The notes under the pieces were generated by a model. That model saw nothing but the letters and a program-made list of their open reading frames with translations, did no database searches and was not told the origin of the DNA. Source: Ramlibacter albus (GTDB taxonomy: Bacteria; Pseudomonadota; Gammaproteobacteria; Burkholderiales; Burkholderiaceae_C). From it: a stretch of 64,000 bases of DNA. Both the position numbers and the translations under genes were made by a program. Numbering within the stretch: the stretch's first letter is position 1; each line of letters opens with the position of its first letter. Positions 1-7,958 of this stretch are shown here, piece by piece. Location of the stretch: assembly GCF_014297445.1 (NCBI RefSeq), contig NZ_JACORU010000015.1, positions 1 to 64,000 of the forward strand, in the 5' to 3' direction.

Positions 1-104
1 CTCGCGCCTGGAGCCGCGTCATCTGGAGAATCTGGACCGATGGCTCCACCTACAACCCGGCCTTGCACACCTCGGCCATGATCCAAAACATTGAAGAGGG
101 TTGA
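1..104 (+). CDS. C-terminal fragment of an IS110-like transposase (partial)
   Basis: The window opens inside a reading frame (first complete codon at base 3) that ends at a TGA at 102-104. The last 33 residues contain WRIWTDGSTYNPALH, which resembles the C-terminal end of IS110/IS116/IS902-type transposases (W..W..G..Y.P..H). Only this tail is visible, so neither the catalytic DEDD domain nor the insertion boundary can be checked. It suggests that an insertion element borders the left edge of the aromatic island. The family call is from memory of the C-terminal motif and is moderate at best; another short gene end is possible. Confidence 0.45.
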   Translation, partial: RAWSRVIWRIWTDGSTYNPALHTSAMIQNIEEG

Positions 105-130
105 CACCGGATGTCTCATGCGGGCCCCCC

Positions 131-283
131 TTACTTCGCGACCGGGATGGTCAGGATGTCGATCACGCCCCACAGCGTGTAGAGCACCATGGGGATCAAC
201 ACGCCCAGGAAGAGCAGCAGGAAGGGGTTGTCCAGCAGCTGCTGCATCAGCGGCACCTTGCCGTCGTCGGCTTCGTGGCTCAT
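131..283 (-). CDS. 50-residue single-pass membrane peptide, function unknown
   Basis: A small ORF with a good ribosome-binding site (GAGGAG about 6 bases before the ATG) encodes a 50-residue protein. A charged N-terminus (MSHEADDGKVPLMQQ) is followed by one hydrophobic segment (about residues 20-44: LLLFLGVLIPMVLYTLWGV) and a short polar tail. It is divergent from the CtaA-like gene at 393 and lies next to the insertion-sequence end. Its size and shape recall small accessory peptides of respiratory complexes, and its neighbour makes heme A, but I know of no named family. The ORF continues upstream without a better start. Confidence 0.6.
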   Translation of the reverse strand: MSHEADDGKVPLMQQLLDNPFLLLFLGVLIPMVLYTLWGVIDILTIPVAK

Positions 284-392
284 CGGAACTCCTCTTCGGT
301 TTTCGTGTGGGTCCGATGCTCGTTTCCACGGCGGGCCGCGGCATTGAACTGGTTCAAGGATTTGCCATCTGCTGCAGGGCAACATCCGCGCC

Positions 393-1232
393 GTGGGCAC
401 GGACATCGACCGACGACTTTCGCAATTGCGCAAGCTGGCGTGGGCCTGCGCGGTGCTGGTGCTGGCGATCACCAGCCTGAGTGCGTTCATCCGGCTGTCG
501 CGGGCGGGGATCGGGTGCGAGCCCTGGCCGCAGTGCCACGAGCAGCGCACGGGGATGACGGTGGAACAGATCGCGCCCCTGGACACCGACGCCGTGCATG
601 CGGCGCGCATTGCTCACCGCATTGCCGCGTCTGTGGCGCTGCTGCTGATCATTGCCATGCTGGTGAAGGCGTGGGCCACATCGCCGACGTTGTCCCGGCA
701 GGGACGCGAGGTCGGCGCCTTGCTGGGTGTTGCCCTCTTCCTCGCGGTGCTGGGGAGGCTCGGGGCCGACTCGCGGTCGGTGTGGGTGGCCGTCGGGAAC
801 CTCGCCGGCGGGCTGGTGATGTTTGCGCTGTCTTGCCGCCTGGTGGCTGTGTGCTCGCCTGCGGCTGCGCATCGGCTGGGGGACACCCGGGTGCGTGCCC
901 ACGCCGCGGTGGCGCTCGCGCTCGTGCTGCTTCAGGTGGTGCTGGGTGGCGTGGTCAGCGCATCCAACGCCGGCAGCCGCTGCGACGCGGGCTGGCTTTG
1001 CGACGCGCATTGGACGAGTGCAGCCCTGGCCGTGGCCGTGCTGGTGCCGCTCGCGGTGCTCGCCTGGCGTGCGGGTGCTCGGGCGGGGATCGTGGTTGCC
1101 CTGCTCGTGCTGCTTCAGGCCGCGATCGGTGTCGCGATGATGTCCAGCGCCCTCGCGCTGCCGCTGGCGATGGCGCACAACCTCGTGGCGGCGTTGCTGC
1201 TGGCCGGCGTGGCTGTGTTGCTCGCCGCGTGA
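393..1232 (+). CDS. COX15/CtaA-family heme A synthase, short form
   Basis: This is a 279-residue polytopic membrane protein starting at GTG. The N-terminal motif SAFIRLSRAGIGCEPWPQCHE (about residues 30-50) and the later HRIAASVALLL and HNLVAALLL segments place it in the COX15/CtaA family. That family hydroxylates the heme O methyl group to make heme A for aa3-type oxidases. A cysteine pair (NAGSRCDAGWLCDAHW) sits in the second half. At 279 residues it is shorter than most CtaA proteins (330-380), and the Shine-Dalgarno sequence is weak, so the start is uncertain. No ctaB or cox genes lie nearby. The family call is firm; heme A synthesis in particular is inferred. Confidence 0.8.
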   Translation: MGTDIDRRLSQLRKLAWACAVLVLAITSLSAFIRLSRAGIGCEPWPQCHEQRTGMTVEQIAPLDTDAVHAARIAHRIAASVALLLIIAMLVKAWATSPTLSRQGREVGALLGVALFLAVLGRLGADSRSVWVAVGNLAGGLVMFALSCRLVAVCSPAAAHRLGDTRVRAHAAVALALVLLQVVLGGVVSASNAGSRCDAGWLCDAHWTSAALAVAVLVPLAVLAWRAGARAGIVVALLVLLQAAIGVAMMSSALALPLAMAHNLVAALLLAGVAVLLAA

Positions 1233-1306
1233 TCGACGTGCCAAACAGCGCATCAACCAAGACTTACGTCTGGTCCATTTACCACTGATTGCCCATACAG
1301 TACACC

Positions 1307-1326
1307 CGTTCGCGCTCCTGCGAACG
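1307..1326. terminator. weak hairpin downstream of the CtaA-like gene
   Basis: CGTTCGC, a 6-base loop and GCGAACG form a perfect 7-bp stem about 75 bases after the ctaA-like stop. No T-run follows, so it is at best a weak or factor-assisted terminator. It could also be incidental in this GC-rich sequence. Confidence 0.25.
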
Positions 1327-1334
1327 TCATGGCA

Positions 1335-1372
1335 GGTTGTCAATTGACAACCACGTTCTTTTCACTTAACCT
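1335..1372 (+). promoter_or_regulatory. promoter overlapped by an 18-bp perfect palindrome
   Basis: GGTTGTCAATTGACAACC (1335-1352) is a perfect 18-base palindrome. Its right half supplies a consensus -35 box TTGACA (1344-1349). Exactly 17 bases later comes TAACCT (1367-1372), an acceptable -10. The GTG start of the next gene is 12 bases after the -10, leaving almost no leader. A palindrome over the -35 is what an autorepressing operator would look like; the HTH-like protein at 1636 is the obvious candidate to bind it. Confidence 0.6.
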
Positions 1373-1384
1373 GAGGCAGATGCT

Positions 1385-1636
1385 GTGGCTCGACCCAGAC
1401 ATCCCCGCAAAGAAATTGAAGCAGTCGTGCAGTACGCGGAACAGAACGGATGGGAGATCCGGCCCGGCGGGCATTGGGGCTACATGTATTGCCCCTACAA
1501 CGAAGCGGACTGCCGCTGCGGAACGCGCTGCAAGGCGGGCATCTGGGGGTCGCCGGCGAATGCAGCCAATCACGCCAGGCAGTTGAGGCGTGTCGTGGAC
1601 GGTTGCACCGCGCACCAGGCCGTTCTCAGGAACTGA
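1385..1636 (+). CDS. small cysteine-containing protein, first gene of a toxin-antitoxin-like pair
   Basis: This 83-residue basic protein starts at GTG. The sequence RKEIEAVVQYAEQNGWEIRP followed by GGHWGYMYCP resembles the HicA layout, where a short helix precedes a strand with a G-x-H motif, although real HicA proteins lack the four cysteines seen here (CP, CRC, RC). The C-terminus (SPANAANHARQLRRVVDGC) looks helical. Its stop overlaps the next start by one base (TGATG), implying translational coupling. The overlap, small size, operator and HTH-like partner suggest a toxin-antitoxin unit. No function has been recognised; HicA-likeness is an inference from pattern only. Confidence 0.55.
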   Translation: MARPRHPRKEIEAVVQYAEQNGWEIRPGGHWGYMYCPYNEADCRCGTRCKAGIWGSPANAANHARQLRRVVDGCTAHQAVLRN

Positions 1637-2178
1637 TGAAGGACATCGAAGTGGAATATTCGTTCAGCCTGACTTTCAAGCTCTCGGCAAACGCCGGCAT
1701 GTCTGATGACGACATCATGCTGTTGCTGGGTGATGCGGGCTGCACCGACGCGCTGGTCGGCCTGGGCCTGCCCGGCTATGTGGGCCTGGACTTCGACCGC
1801 GAGGCGCGCTCCGCGGTGGCTGCCATCCTGAGCGCCATCCGCGACGTGAAGCGCGCGATGCCGGACGCGGAGCTCGTCGAGGCCGGCCCCGACTTCGTGG
1901 GCCTCACCGACATCGCCGAACTCGCAGGGCTGACGCGCCAGAACATGCGCAAGCTCTACGTCACGAACCCCGACGTCTTTCCGCCGCCGGTGCACGGCGG
2001 AAGCACACTCATCTGGCATCTGTCACCCGTGCTGGAGTTCATGGCCGCGCGTGACTACGAGATCGACGCCGCGGTCAGCGACGTCGCTTATGCAGCGATG
2101 CACGTCAACGTCAGCAAGGAAGCCATCCTGCTGGACCAGAGGCTGGTGGACGATGTCCGCCGGCAGCTGGAGCGCTAG
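1636..2178 (+). CDS. putative DNA-binding partner protein (HTH-like middle)
   Basis: This 180-residue protein starts at the ATG overlapping the previous stop. Residues about 1-60 form an alpha/beta N-terminal part (MKDIEVEYSFSLTFKL...). The segment near residues 95-130 (DIAELAGLTRQNMRKLYV... FPPPVHGGSTLIWHLSPV) closely resembles the MerR/AlpA-type winged-helix layout, with a recognition helix followed by a wing containing a lone W. The C-terminal third is helical. It would fit an antitoxin or autoregulator for the 1385 gene. It ends at 2178, directly against the stop codon of the convergent ferredoxin gene, with no spacer. The exact family is unknown to me. Confidence 0.6.
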   Translation: MKDIEVEYSFSLTFKLSANAGMSDDDIMLLLGDAGCTDALVGLGLPGYVGLDFDREARSAVAAILSAIRDVKRAMPDAELVEAGPDFVGLTDIAELAGLTRQNMRKLYVTNPDVFPPPVHGGSTLIWHLSPVLEFMAARDYEIDAAVSDVAYAAMHVNVSKEAILLDQRLVDDVRRQLER

Positions 2179-2424
2179 CTACCCGTGCAGCGACTCGTAC
2201 TTCTCCGCCAGCTCCTCCGGCGTCTCCACGAAATCCGGGTGCTGCACGATGCAATCGGCCGGGCAAACCAGCTTGCACTGCGGCTCGTCCTCCGCGCCCA
2301 CGCACTCGGTGCAGCGCAGCGGGTCGATCACGTAGACGATGTCGCCCACGCTGATGGCCTCGTTCGGGCAAACCGGCTTGCACGCGTCGCAGGCGGTGCA
2401 GTTGTCGTTGATCAGCAATGCCAT
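2179..2424 (-). CDS. fdx: 2[4Fe-4S] ferredoxin, electron donor to benzoyl-CoA reductase
   Basis: This 81-residue ferredoxin has two cluster motifs: CTACDACKPVCP (first cluster) and CTECVGAEDEPQCKLVCP (second, with the longer 8-residue loop typical of Alvin/YfhL-type ferredoxins), plus a C-terminal acidic helix (ETPEELAEKYESL). In Thauera and Azoarcus this type of low-potential ferredoxin carries electrons from 2-oxoglutarate:ferredoxin oxidoreductase to benzoyl-CoA reductase. It is the last gene of the had-oah-dch-bcrCBAD-fdx run, 19 bases after bcrD. Both partners are in this window, which supports that role. Confidence 0.9.
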   Translation of the reverse strand: MALLINDNCTACDACKPVCPNEAISVGDIVYVIDPLRCTECVGAEDEPQCKLVCPADCIVQHPDFVETPEELAEKYESLHG

Positions 2425-2443
2425 GTCCGTCTCTCCTCAAGCC

Positions 2444-3283
2444 TCACGCGGCCGCGCACTGCTGCAGTTCCTGCAGCTTGTCGTGCCGGTAGGCACCCCA
2501 CAAAGCCGCGCCGATGGCGCCGGCATAGATCGAATCCAGGTGGCTTACCACTTGCACCGGCACCTTCTCGTTGGCCATCTCTTCCTGCACGGCAGCGAGG
2601 AGGCCATCGTCCAGTGCCAGGCCGCCGGTGAGCAGCGCGGTGCCGGTCTTGATGCCCGTTACCTTCAGCAGCTTCACGATGCGCGATGCCATGCTCAGGT
2701 GGATGCCCTTCAGGATGTCCGGCGTGGCGATGCCGCGGCTGACCATGTTGATCACGTCCGTTTCGGCGAGCACGGCACAGATGGAGCTCACCTTCTCCGG
2801 GTCCTTCGACGCCTTGGACAAGGGCCCGATCTCCTCGACGGCCACGCCGAGGTAGCGCGCGATGTTCTCGAGGAACTGCCCGGAGCCGCTCGCGCACTGG
2901 CTGGTCATCTTGTACGACAGCACCTTGCCGCGCGGGTCCACGTAGATCGCGCGGCCGTTGAGCGCGCCCACGTCCACCACCGCCGCGATGCCCGGCTGGA
3001 GGTACACGCCGCCGCGCGCATGCGTGGTCATGGAATAGAAGTGGCCCGTCGCGAACTTGACGTTCTCGCCTTCACCCGTGGTGGCGATGTAATCGATGTC
3101 GTTGCCCGCGAGCCCCGCGTCGGCCAGCACGCCGTCGCGGCCCTCCTGCGCCAGCTGCATGGGGTCGCGCCGGCGGATGCGCTCGCAGCGCTTGGCCAGC
3201 CAGCGCACATGCTCGCCGTTCACCTCGAAGAGCGTGCTCTTCACGGCGCCGGAGCCGATGTCGATGCCGATGGTGTAAGTCAT
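2444..3283 (-). CDS. bcrD: benzoyl-CoA reductase, subunit D (ATPase module)
   Basis: This 279-residue ASKHA-fold ATPase subunit matches BcrD/BadG in length. The phosphate-binding motif GIDIGSGAVKST is at residues 6-17. Cys130 (TSQCASGSGQF) and Cys169 (SSICAVLAETD) are the positions used for the [4Fe-4S] cluster shared with BcrA. BcrA and BcrD hydrolyse two ATP per electron to drive ferredoxin electrons into the BcrBC ring-reduction module. The ATG overlaps the bcrA stop by 4 bases (3280-3283). The compact form without the large insertion distinguishes it from BcrA. Confidence 0.93.
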   Translation of the reverse strand: MTYTIGIDIGSGAVKSTLFEVNGEHVRWLAKRCERIRRRDPMQLAQEGRDGVLADAGLAGNDIDYIATTGEGENVKFATGHFYSMTTHARGGVYLQPGIAAVVDVGALNGRAIYVDPRGKVLSYKMTSQCASGSGQFLENIARYLGVAVEEIGPLSKASKDPEKVSSICAVLAETDVINMVSRGIATPDILKGIHLSMASRIVKLLKVTGIKTGTALLTGGLALDDGLLAAVQEEMANEKVPVQVVSHLDSIYAGAIGAALWGAYRHDKLQELQQCAAA

Positions 3284-4644
3284 GCTGCCACCTTCTCCTT
3301 CTTGTCCTCGCGGTGCTCCGCCGTCTTGCCCTCGTCCACCACGGCGCGGTAGGCGAACGTGGCCGCACCGAGCGCACCGGTGTAGATGGAGTCCGGGTCG
3401 ATGTTCAGCTGCAGTTGCCCGTAGTTCTCGAAGACCAGTTCCTTCAGCGCCTTCACGGCCGCTTCGTTCTTGGCCACGCCGCCGGTGAAGGTGAACTGGT
3501 CGCGGATGCCGCCGGAGCGCGCCAGGATGGACATGGCCCGCAGGATGATGGCGCGGTGCAGGCCGGCCATGATGTCCTCGCGCTTGTCGCCCAATGCCAG
3601 CCGGTCACGCAATTCCGCACCGGCGAACACGGTGCACGTGGAGTTGATGCGGATCGCCTTCGTGGACTGCATCGCCATGGGGCCGAGCTCATGCAGGCCC
3701 ATGTTCATCTCGTCGGCGATGTAGCCCAGGTAGCGGCCGCAGCCCGCGGCGCAGCGGTCGTTCATCTGGAAGCTTTCCACGATCCCGGCCGGGTCCACCT
3801 GGATCGCCTTGGTGTCCTGGCCGCCGATGTCCAGCACGGTGGCCGTGCCGGGGTACATCACGTGCGCGCCGAGGCCGTGGCACAGGATCTCGCTGCGGAT
3901 GTGTTCCTTGCTGAAAGGCAGCCGCGCACGGCCGTAGCCGGAGCCGACGATGTAGGTCTCCTCCATTTCGGTGTCGAGCACGCCCTTGATCGGCTCCTCC
4001 ACCAGCGTGCGGCGCTGCGCCGTGTCGGGCAGCGCGAGGAAGGTCTTGTCCAGCGCGTGGATCAGGTGCTTGCGGATGGAATCGTTGTAGACCCGGTTTT
4101 CCACCTCGATGATCGAGCGGTCGAACAGGTTCAGCAGGTAGTCGTAGCGCGTGTTCGCGTCCTTCGCCACCTGCTCGCCGATGGCCAGGTACTGGCTGCC
4201 GGCGATGTCGCGGAAGAAGTCGCTCTTGCGCTTGGCGCCGGGTGCGAAGAGCGACGGCGCTTCCAGCTTCAGGCGGCGGAACACTTCTTCCAGCGCGTCG
4301 CCCACCACCTCGGTCGCCGCGCCGAAACGCGCGGTGGCAAGGTTGCGCACGCAGGTCTCGTGCAGGTCGCCGAGCTGCTCGGTGTACTGCTCCGCGCGGA
4401 AATCGCGTTCCAGCTGCTCCAGGAACACGTCGAGCGAACCGTTCAGCGCGCCGTTTCGCGCGAGCGCCTGCCGGAACAGGTAGAAGCGGCCGTTGAGCAA
4501 GGCCTCCGTCTTCGCTACCGCGGCTGCCGTGTCGTAGTTGGAGCGCGAGTTGGTGATGCCGCGCCCGATGATGTTGCGGTGCTCGTCCACCACCACCGCC
4601 TTCGTGGTGGTCGAGCCCAGGTCGATGCCGATGAAGGTGCGCAT
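3280..4644 (-). CDS. bcrA: benzoyl-CoA reductase, subunit A (ATPase module)
   Basis: This 454-residue ASKHA ATPase subunit has GIDLGSTTTKAV at residues 6-17, a second nucleotide motif LDIGGQDTKAI near 271-281, and cluster cysteines Cys298 and Cys302 (DRCAAGCGRY) plus Cys337 (NSTCTVFAGAE). The long insert between about residues 60 and 230 is typical of Thauera BcrA and Rhodopseudomonas BadF and is missing from the shorter Azoarcus BzdP. That makes this a Thauera-type class I reductase. It overlaps bcrD by 4 bases and sits 4 bases after bcrB, so one transcript and matched stoichiometry are likely. Confidence 0.93.
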   Translation of the reverse strand: MRTFIGIDLGSTTTKAVVVDEHRNIIGRGITNSRSNYDTAAAVAKTEALLNGRFYLFRQALARNGALNGSLDVFLEQLERDFRAEQYTEQLGDLHETCVRNLATARFGAATEVVGDALEEVFRRLKLEAPSLFAPGAKRKSDFFRDIAGSQYLAIGEQVAKDANTRYDYLLNLFDRSIIEVENRVYNDSIRKHLIHALDKTFLALPDTAQRRTLVEEPIKGVLDTEMEETYIVGSGYGRARLPFSKEHIRSEILCHGLGAHVMYPGTATVLDIGGQDTKAIQVDPAGIVESFQMNDRCAAGCGRYLGYIADEMNMGLHELGPMAMQSTKAIRINSTCTVFAGAELRDRLALGDKREDIMAGLHRAIILRAMSILARSGGIRDQFTFTGGVAKNEAAVKALKELVFENYGQLQLNIDPDSIYTGALGAATFAYRAVVDEGKTAEHREDKKEKVAA

Positions 4645-4648
4645 GGCT

Positions 4649-6010
4649 TCAGGCCCCCATGGATGCAGGGTGGATCTGGAACACCGGCTTCATGTCCGCG
4701 CCGATGCCCGTGGTGCGCTTCTGCTTGACCATCTGGAAGTAGCTCTCCAGCCGGTTCTTCACATTCGCGGCGGAGAAGTAGCGCGGGTCCACGAGGTCCG
4801 TCTCGATGAAGGCGGCCGGCTTGCCGGTGCGCTTTTCCACCTCGCGCAGGATCAGCAGCTGCCCCGCGCTGAAGCTGTTGCAGCTCTTCACCGAGTTGAT
4901 CAGCAGCCCGTCGGCCTCGTACTCCTCGATGTACTTGCAGATCATGTCGATCCGCGACGGCAGGTTGAGATTCGTGTAGCAGCCGAGGCAGTAGTCGGCG
5001 AGGCTTTCCAGCGGGTGGTCCGGGTCGTGCCGGAAGCCGAAGTCGTAGAGCCCGCCCACCTTGGCGTACGTGCTGGAGACCACCACCGCGCCCTCGTCGT
5101 AGAACATCTTCCAGAAGTCGCGGAAGCTCGTCCAGTTGGGCGGGCCCTCGACGATCAGCCGGTACTTCTCCTCGCCCATGTCGCCCTCGGGCGTGACGGG
5201 CCCCTTGCCGAGGCGGATGCGCTCCTCGATCTCGCCGCACAGCACGCGGTAGTACTCGGTGGCCTCGGGCGTGCCGCGGAAGGCGGTGAAGATCGGGCCG
5301 ATGTAATAGACCGCGCCGAAGTAGCCGTCGATGGGGCTCGGCCGGTTCTTGGCGGACTGCAGCACCTTCACGAGGTCCTCTTCCGCCTTCACCGACTCCT
5401 TCATGTACTGGCGCAGCCGGTCGATGTCGAACTTGACGCCGCTGATGCGCTCCAGGCCAGGGATGATCGTTTCCTTCAGCTGCTTGACCACGTAGTTGCG
5501 CATGTTCGGGTCGATCCTCCCGGTGCCTTGATACGGCACGTGCAGCATCAGCGTCTCCGTGCCGTACTTGTGGCGGATCAGCTCGAACCACTTCATGAAG
5601 GTGAAGCAGCCCGTGTACGACAGCAGCAGCACGTCGGGGCGCGGCAGCACGTCGCCGGTGGGGCCCACCTCGCCGCCCATCATCATCCCGAGGTCGGCCT
5701 TGACGTAGGTGCACACGTCCTCGCTCTGGCCGTCGCGCTCGGCGTCCATGATCATCTTGCCGCTCTTCTTGCGCATGCCGTTCTGCAGCGCGTTGGTCTC
5801 CGGCAGGCTGCGCGCGAAGTCGAAGCACATCAGCAGCTCGTTGAGGTTGCCCGGCACGAAGGTGGCGCTCACCTTGCGGCCCTGCTGGTGCGCCTGCGCG
5901 AGGTCACGGTAGTTCGCGTTGATCAGCTCCTTCTGGAGGTTCATCGCGTCTTCCTTGATCGCGACGGGCTTGGCCTTTCGCGTCTCGGGCATGCTGATCA
6001 CGGTGTTCAT
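4649..6010 (-). CDS. bcrB: benzoyl-CoA reductase, subunit B (ring-reduction module)
   Basis: This 453-residue protein belongs to the BcrB/BadE and 2-hydroxyacyl-CoA dehydratase (HgdC/FldC-like) family. With BcrC it binds benzoyl-CoA and the [4Fe-4S] clusters that reduce the aromatic ring to cyclohexa-1,5-diene-1-carbonyl-CoA. Visible family features include SYTGCFTFMKWFELI, DYCLGCYTNLNLPSR and NSVKSCNSFSAGQL, whose cysteines are candidate cluster ligands. I chose the ATG at 6010, which overlaps the bcrC stop by 4 bases. The frame stays open further upstream, but only as a shadow of bcrC. Confidence 0.92.
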   Translation of the reverse strand: MNTVISMPETRKAKPVAIKEDAMNLQKELINANYRDLAQAHQQGRKVSATFVPGNLNELLMCFDFARSLPETNALQNGMRKKSGKMIMDAERDGQSEDVCTYVKADLGMMMGGEVGPTGDVLPRPDVLLLSYTGCFTFMKWFELIRHKYGTETLMLHVPYQGTGRIDPNMRNYVVKQLKETIIPGLERISGVKFDIDRLRQYMKESVKAEEDLVKVLQSAKNRPSPIDGYFGAVYYIGPIFTAFRGTPEATEYYRVLCGEIEERIRLGKGPVTPEGDMGEEKYRLIVEGPPNWTSFRDFWKMFYDEGAVVVSSTYAKVGGLYDFGFRHDPDHPLESLADYCLGCYTNLNLPSRIDMICKYIEEYEADGLLINSVKSCNSFSAGQLLILREVEKRTGKPAAFIETDLVDPRYFSAANVKNRLESYFQMVKQKRTTGIGADMKPVFQIHPASMGA

Positions 6011-7179
6011 GCTGCGTCGCTCCAGAGCTTGATCGAATCGGCGAAGGTGCCGGCCTGCTCGCGGATGGGCGCCATCTGGCCCGTGTTCTCCGCGTACTTG
6101 AAGGCGGTGTAGGGGATCTTTCGCTGCGCCAGCACGTCCTGCAGCATCGGCCGCTCCAGCAGCGCGGGGTCGCAGAAGGACGGCGCAGCGAACACCACGC
6201 CCTCTGCCCCGCGGCTCTTGACCTGCTTGACCAGGAAGATGCCCTTCTCTTCGCGCGTGGCGTCGTACTTGGCGGCGGTGGAGGCGCTGCGGTGCAGGAA
6301 GGCCTTGGAGAGTTCGTCCAGCGGGTTGGCATCGGCCGGCACGTCGTCCAGCAGCCAGCGCGTGACGAGCATGAAGTCGTCGTCCACCACGTAGCAGCCC
6401 GACATCTCGATCGACTTGATCAGCGCCAGCGGCGGCTGCTCGCAGAAGGAGCCGGTGAGCACGATGCGCGCGTTGTCTCGCCGCGGCCTCTGCACCTTGT
6501 CGGTTTCCACGAGGTACTCGCGGACGAGCGCCGTGTGTTCCTCGGGCGGCAGCACCATGCCGGCACGCAGCAGCAGGTACACCTCGCTCGTGGGCGCCTG
6601 CCACGGCATGCGCGCGCGGTAGGCGTACAGCTCGCGCACGGCGGCGCGGTTGTCGTTGTAGACCGCGATGGAGTCGTTGATCTCCTCGTCGGTGATCGGC
6701 TTGCCGCGCATCTTGCCAAGGTCGTCGCGCAGCGCCTGCATCTCGTGGATGTAGAAGCTGCCGCCGATCTCGTCCACGTAGTTCTGCGGCACGTCGAAGT
6801 ACTTCACGTACTTGCCCGGGAAGAGGATCTGCCACATGCCCGACAGGTTGCGGATCACGTCGCAGATGCTGGGGAACAGCATGCCGTCGAGGCAATCGAG
6901 CTTGCCGGTCAGGCCCAGCTCCAGCGTGCTGCGCGGGATGCGGCAGATGTAGCTCTGGTAATAGGCGTCGCCCTGGATCACCTCCATCGCATCGCCGCCG
7001 CCGAGGATGCCCACGGGCAGGTAACCCGCCGCGTGCACCAGCTCGCGCGGCACGTAGACCGGCATGTAGCCGATAGCCTTGCGCGCCGGGTCCTTCGCCT
7101 TCCACTCCTGGACTGCGGTGAACTCGAGGTCGTCGAAGAGCTGCTGGCAGCGCTCGACGATGCGGGTGACGTTGTCCAT
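6007..7179 (-). CDS. bcrC: benzoyl-CoA reductase, subunit C (ring-reduction module)
   Basis: This 390-residue homologue of BcrC/BadD in the 2-hydroxyacyl-CoA dehydratase family includes GYMPVYVPRELVHAAGYLPVG, CRIPRSTLELGL and DGMLFPSICDVIRNLSGMW. It partners BcrB in the ring-reducing heterodimer. The ATG at 7179 is preceded by AGGAG at good spacing; an upstream in-frame start at 7206 lacks one. The gene follows dch after 11 bases and overlaps bcrB by 4. The C-B-A-D order on one strand is the classical bcr arrangement. Confidence 0.92.
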   Translation of the reverse strand: MDNVTRIVERCQQLFDDLEFTAVQEWKAKDPARKAIGYMPVYVPRELVHAAGYLPVGILGGGDAMEVIQGDAYYQSYICRIPRSTLELGLTGKLDCLDGMLFPSICDVIRNLSGMWQILFPGKYVKYFDVPQNYVDEIGGSFYIHEMQALRDDLGKMRGKPITDEEINDSIAVYNDNRAAVRELYAYRARMPWQAPTSEVYLLLRAGMVLPPEEHTALVREYLVETDKVQRPRRDNARIVLTGSFCEQPPLALIKSIEMSGCYVVDDDFMLVTRWLLDDVPADANPLDELSKAFLHRSASTAAKYDATREEKGIFLVKQVKSRGAEGVVFAAPSFCDPALLERPMLQDVLAQRKIPYTAFKYAENTGQMAPIREQAGTFADSIKLWSDAA

Positions 7180-7190
7180 GGGCGTTGCTC

Positions 7191-7958
7191 CTACTGGTGG
7201 GTCCACTCGGGCTGGCGCTTCTGGATGAATGCGGCCAGGCCCTCGTTGGCGTCGTGCGTCTTCATCAGCCAGTCGAGGTAGAGCTTCTCGACTTCGGCCA
7301 GGCGCGCGCGCACGTCGCGTTGCATGGCTGCGCGTACGGCGACGGTGGCGCAGGCAAGCGCCGCGGCGCTCTTGCCTTGCAGGTGCTGGTCGAAGTAAGC
7401 GAGCGCCGCGGCTTGCGGGTCTTCGTCGACGGCCTGGATGAGGCCGATGCGCAGCGCTTCATTGGCCGTGATGCTGCGGCCTGTGAACAGCAGGTCTTCG
7501 GCTGCGGGCTGGTTGGTCCTGTACGGCAGCAGGACCGAGGCCGCGGGCGCAAATACACCCAGCTTGATCTCGGGCTGGCCGAACTGCGCGCTTGGTGCGG
7601 CGAAGATGCGGCTGCAGGCCAGCGCCACTTCGAGCCCGCCGCCGAGGCACTGGCCTTGCACGGCCACGAGCACCGGCACGGGGAACTCCAGCAGTTCGAG
7701 CAGCAGGCCATGCAGCTGTTTGAGCATCGCTTCGCAGCGGTCGGGCAGGTGCTCTTCGACGCTCGCCCCGAAGCTGAAGTGCGGGCCTTCGGCTTCGAGC
7801 AGCACGGCGCGCAGCATGACGTGGCGGCGGTACTGCCCGAGCGCCGCGTGCAGCGCCGCAATCATCGCTGCATCGATCAGGTTGGCCTTCGGCTTGTCCA
7901 GGCGCAGGCGCAGCAGCGCGCCGTCCTTCTCCAGCGTGGCTTTCAGGGGCGTGTCCAT
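7191..7958 (-). CDS. dch: cyclohexa-1,5-diene-1-carbonyl-CoA hydratase
   Basis: This 255-residue crotonase-superfamily protein has the oxyanion-hole segments HFSFGASVEEHLP and GQCLGGGLEVALACS. It hydrates the dienoyl-CoA made by benzoyl-CoA reductase to 6-hydroxycyclohex-1-ene-1-carbonyl-CoA in the Thauera-type pathway. The assignment rests on family appearance, length (Dch is about 258 residues) and position between oah and bcrC. Its ATG directly follows the oah stop with no gap. Confidence 0.87.
   Translation of the reverse strand: MDTPLKATLEKDGALLRLRLDKPKANLIDAAMIAALHAALGQYRRHVMLRAVLLEAEGPHFSFGASVEEHLPDRCEAMLKQLHGLLLELLEFPVPVLVAVQGQCLGGGLEVALACSRIFAAPSAQFGQPEIKLGVFAPAASVLLPYRTNQPAAEDLLFTGRSITANEALRIGLIQAVDEDPQAAALAYFDQHLQGKSAAALACATVAVRAAMQRDVRARLAEVEKLYLDWLMKTHDANEGLAAFIQKRQPEWTHQ

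Noticed and set aside
4649..7105. 818-codon minus-strand frame that could be read as a BcrB fusion
   Set aside because: The N-terminal half is arginine/alanine-rich shadow of bcrC. The real bcrB start at 6010 overlaps the bcrC stop by four bases.
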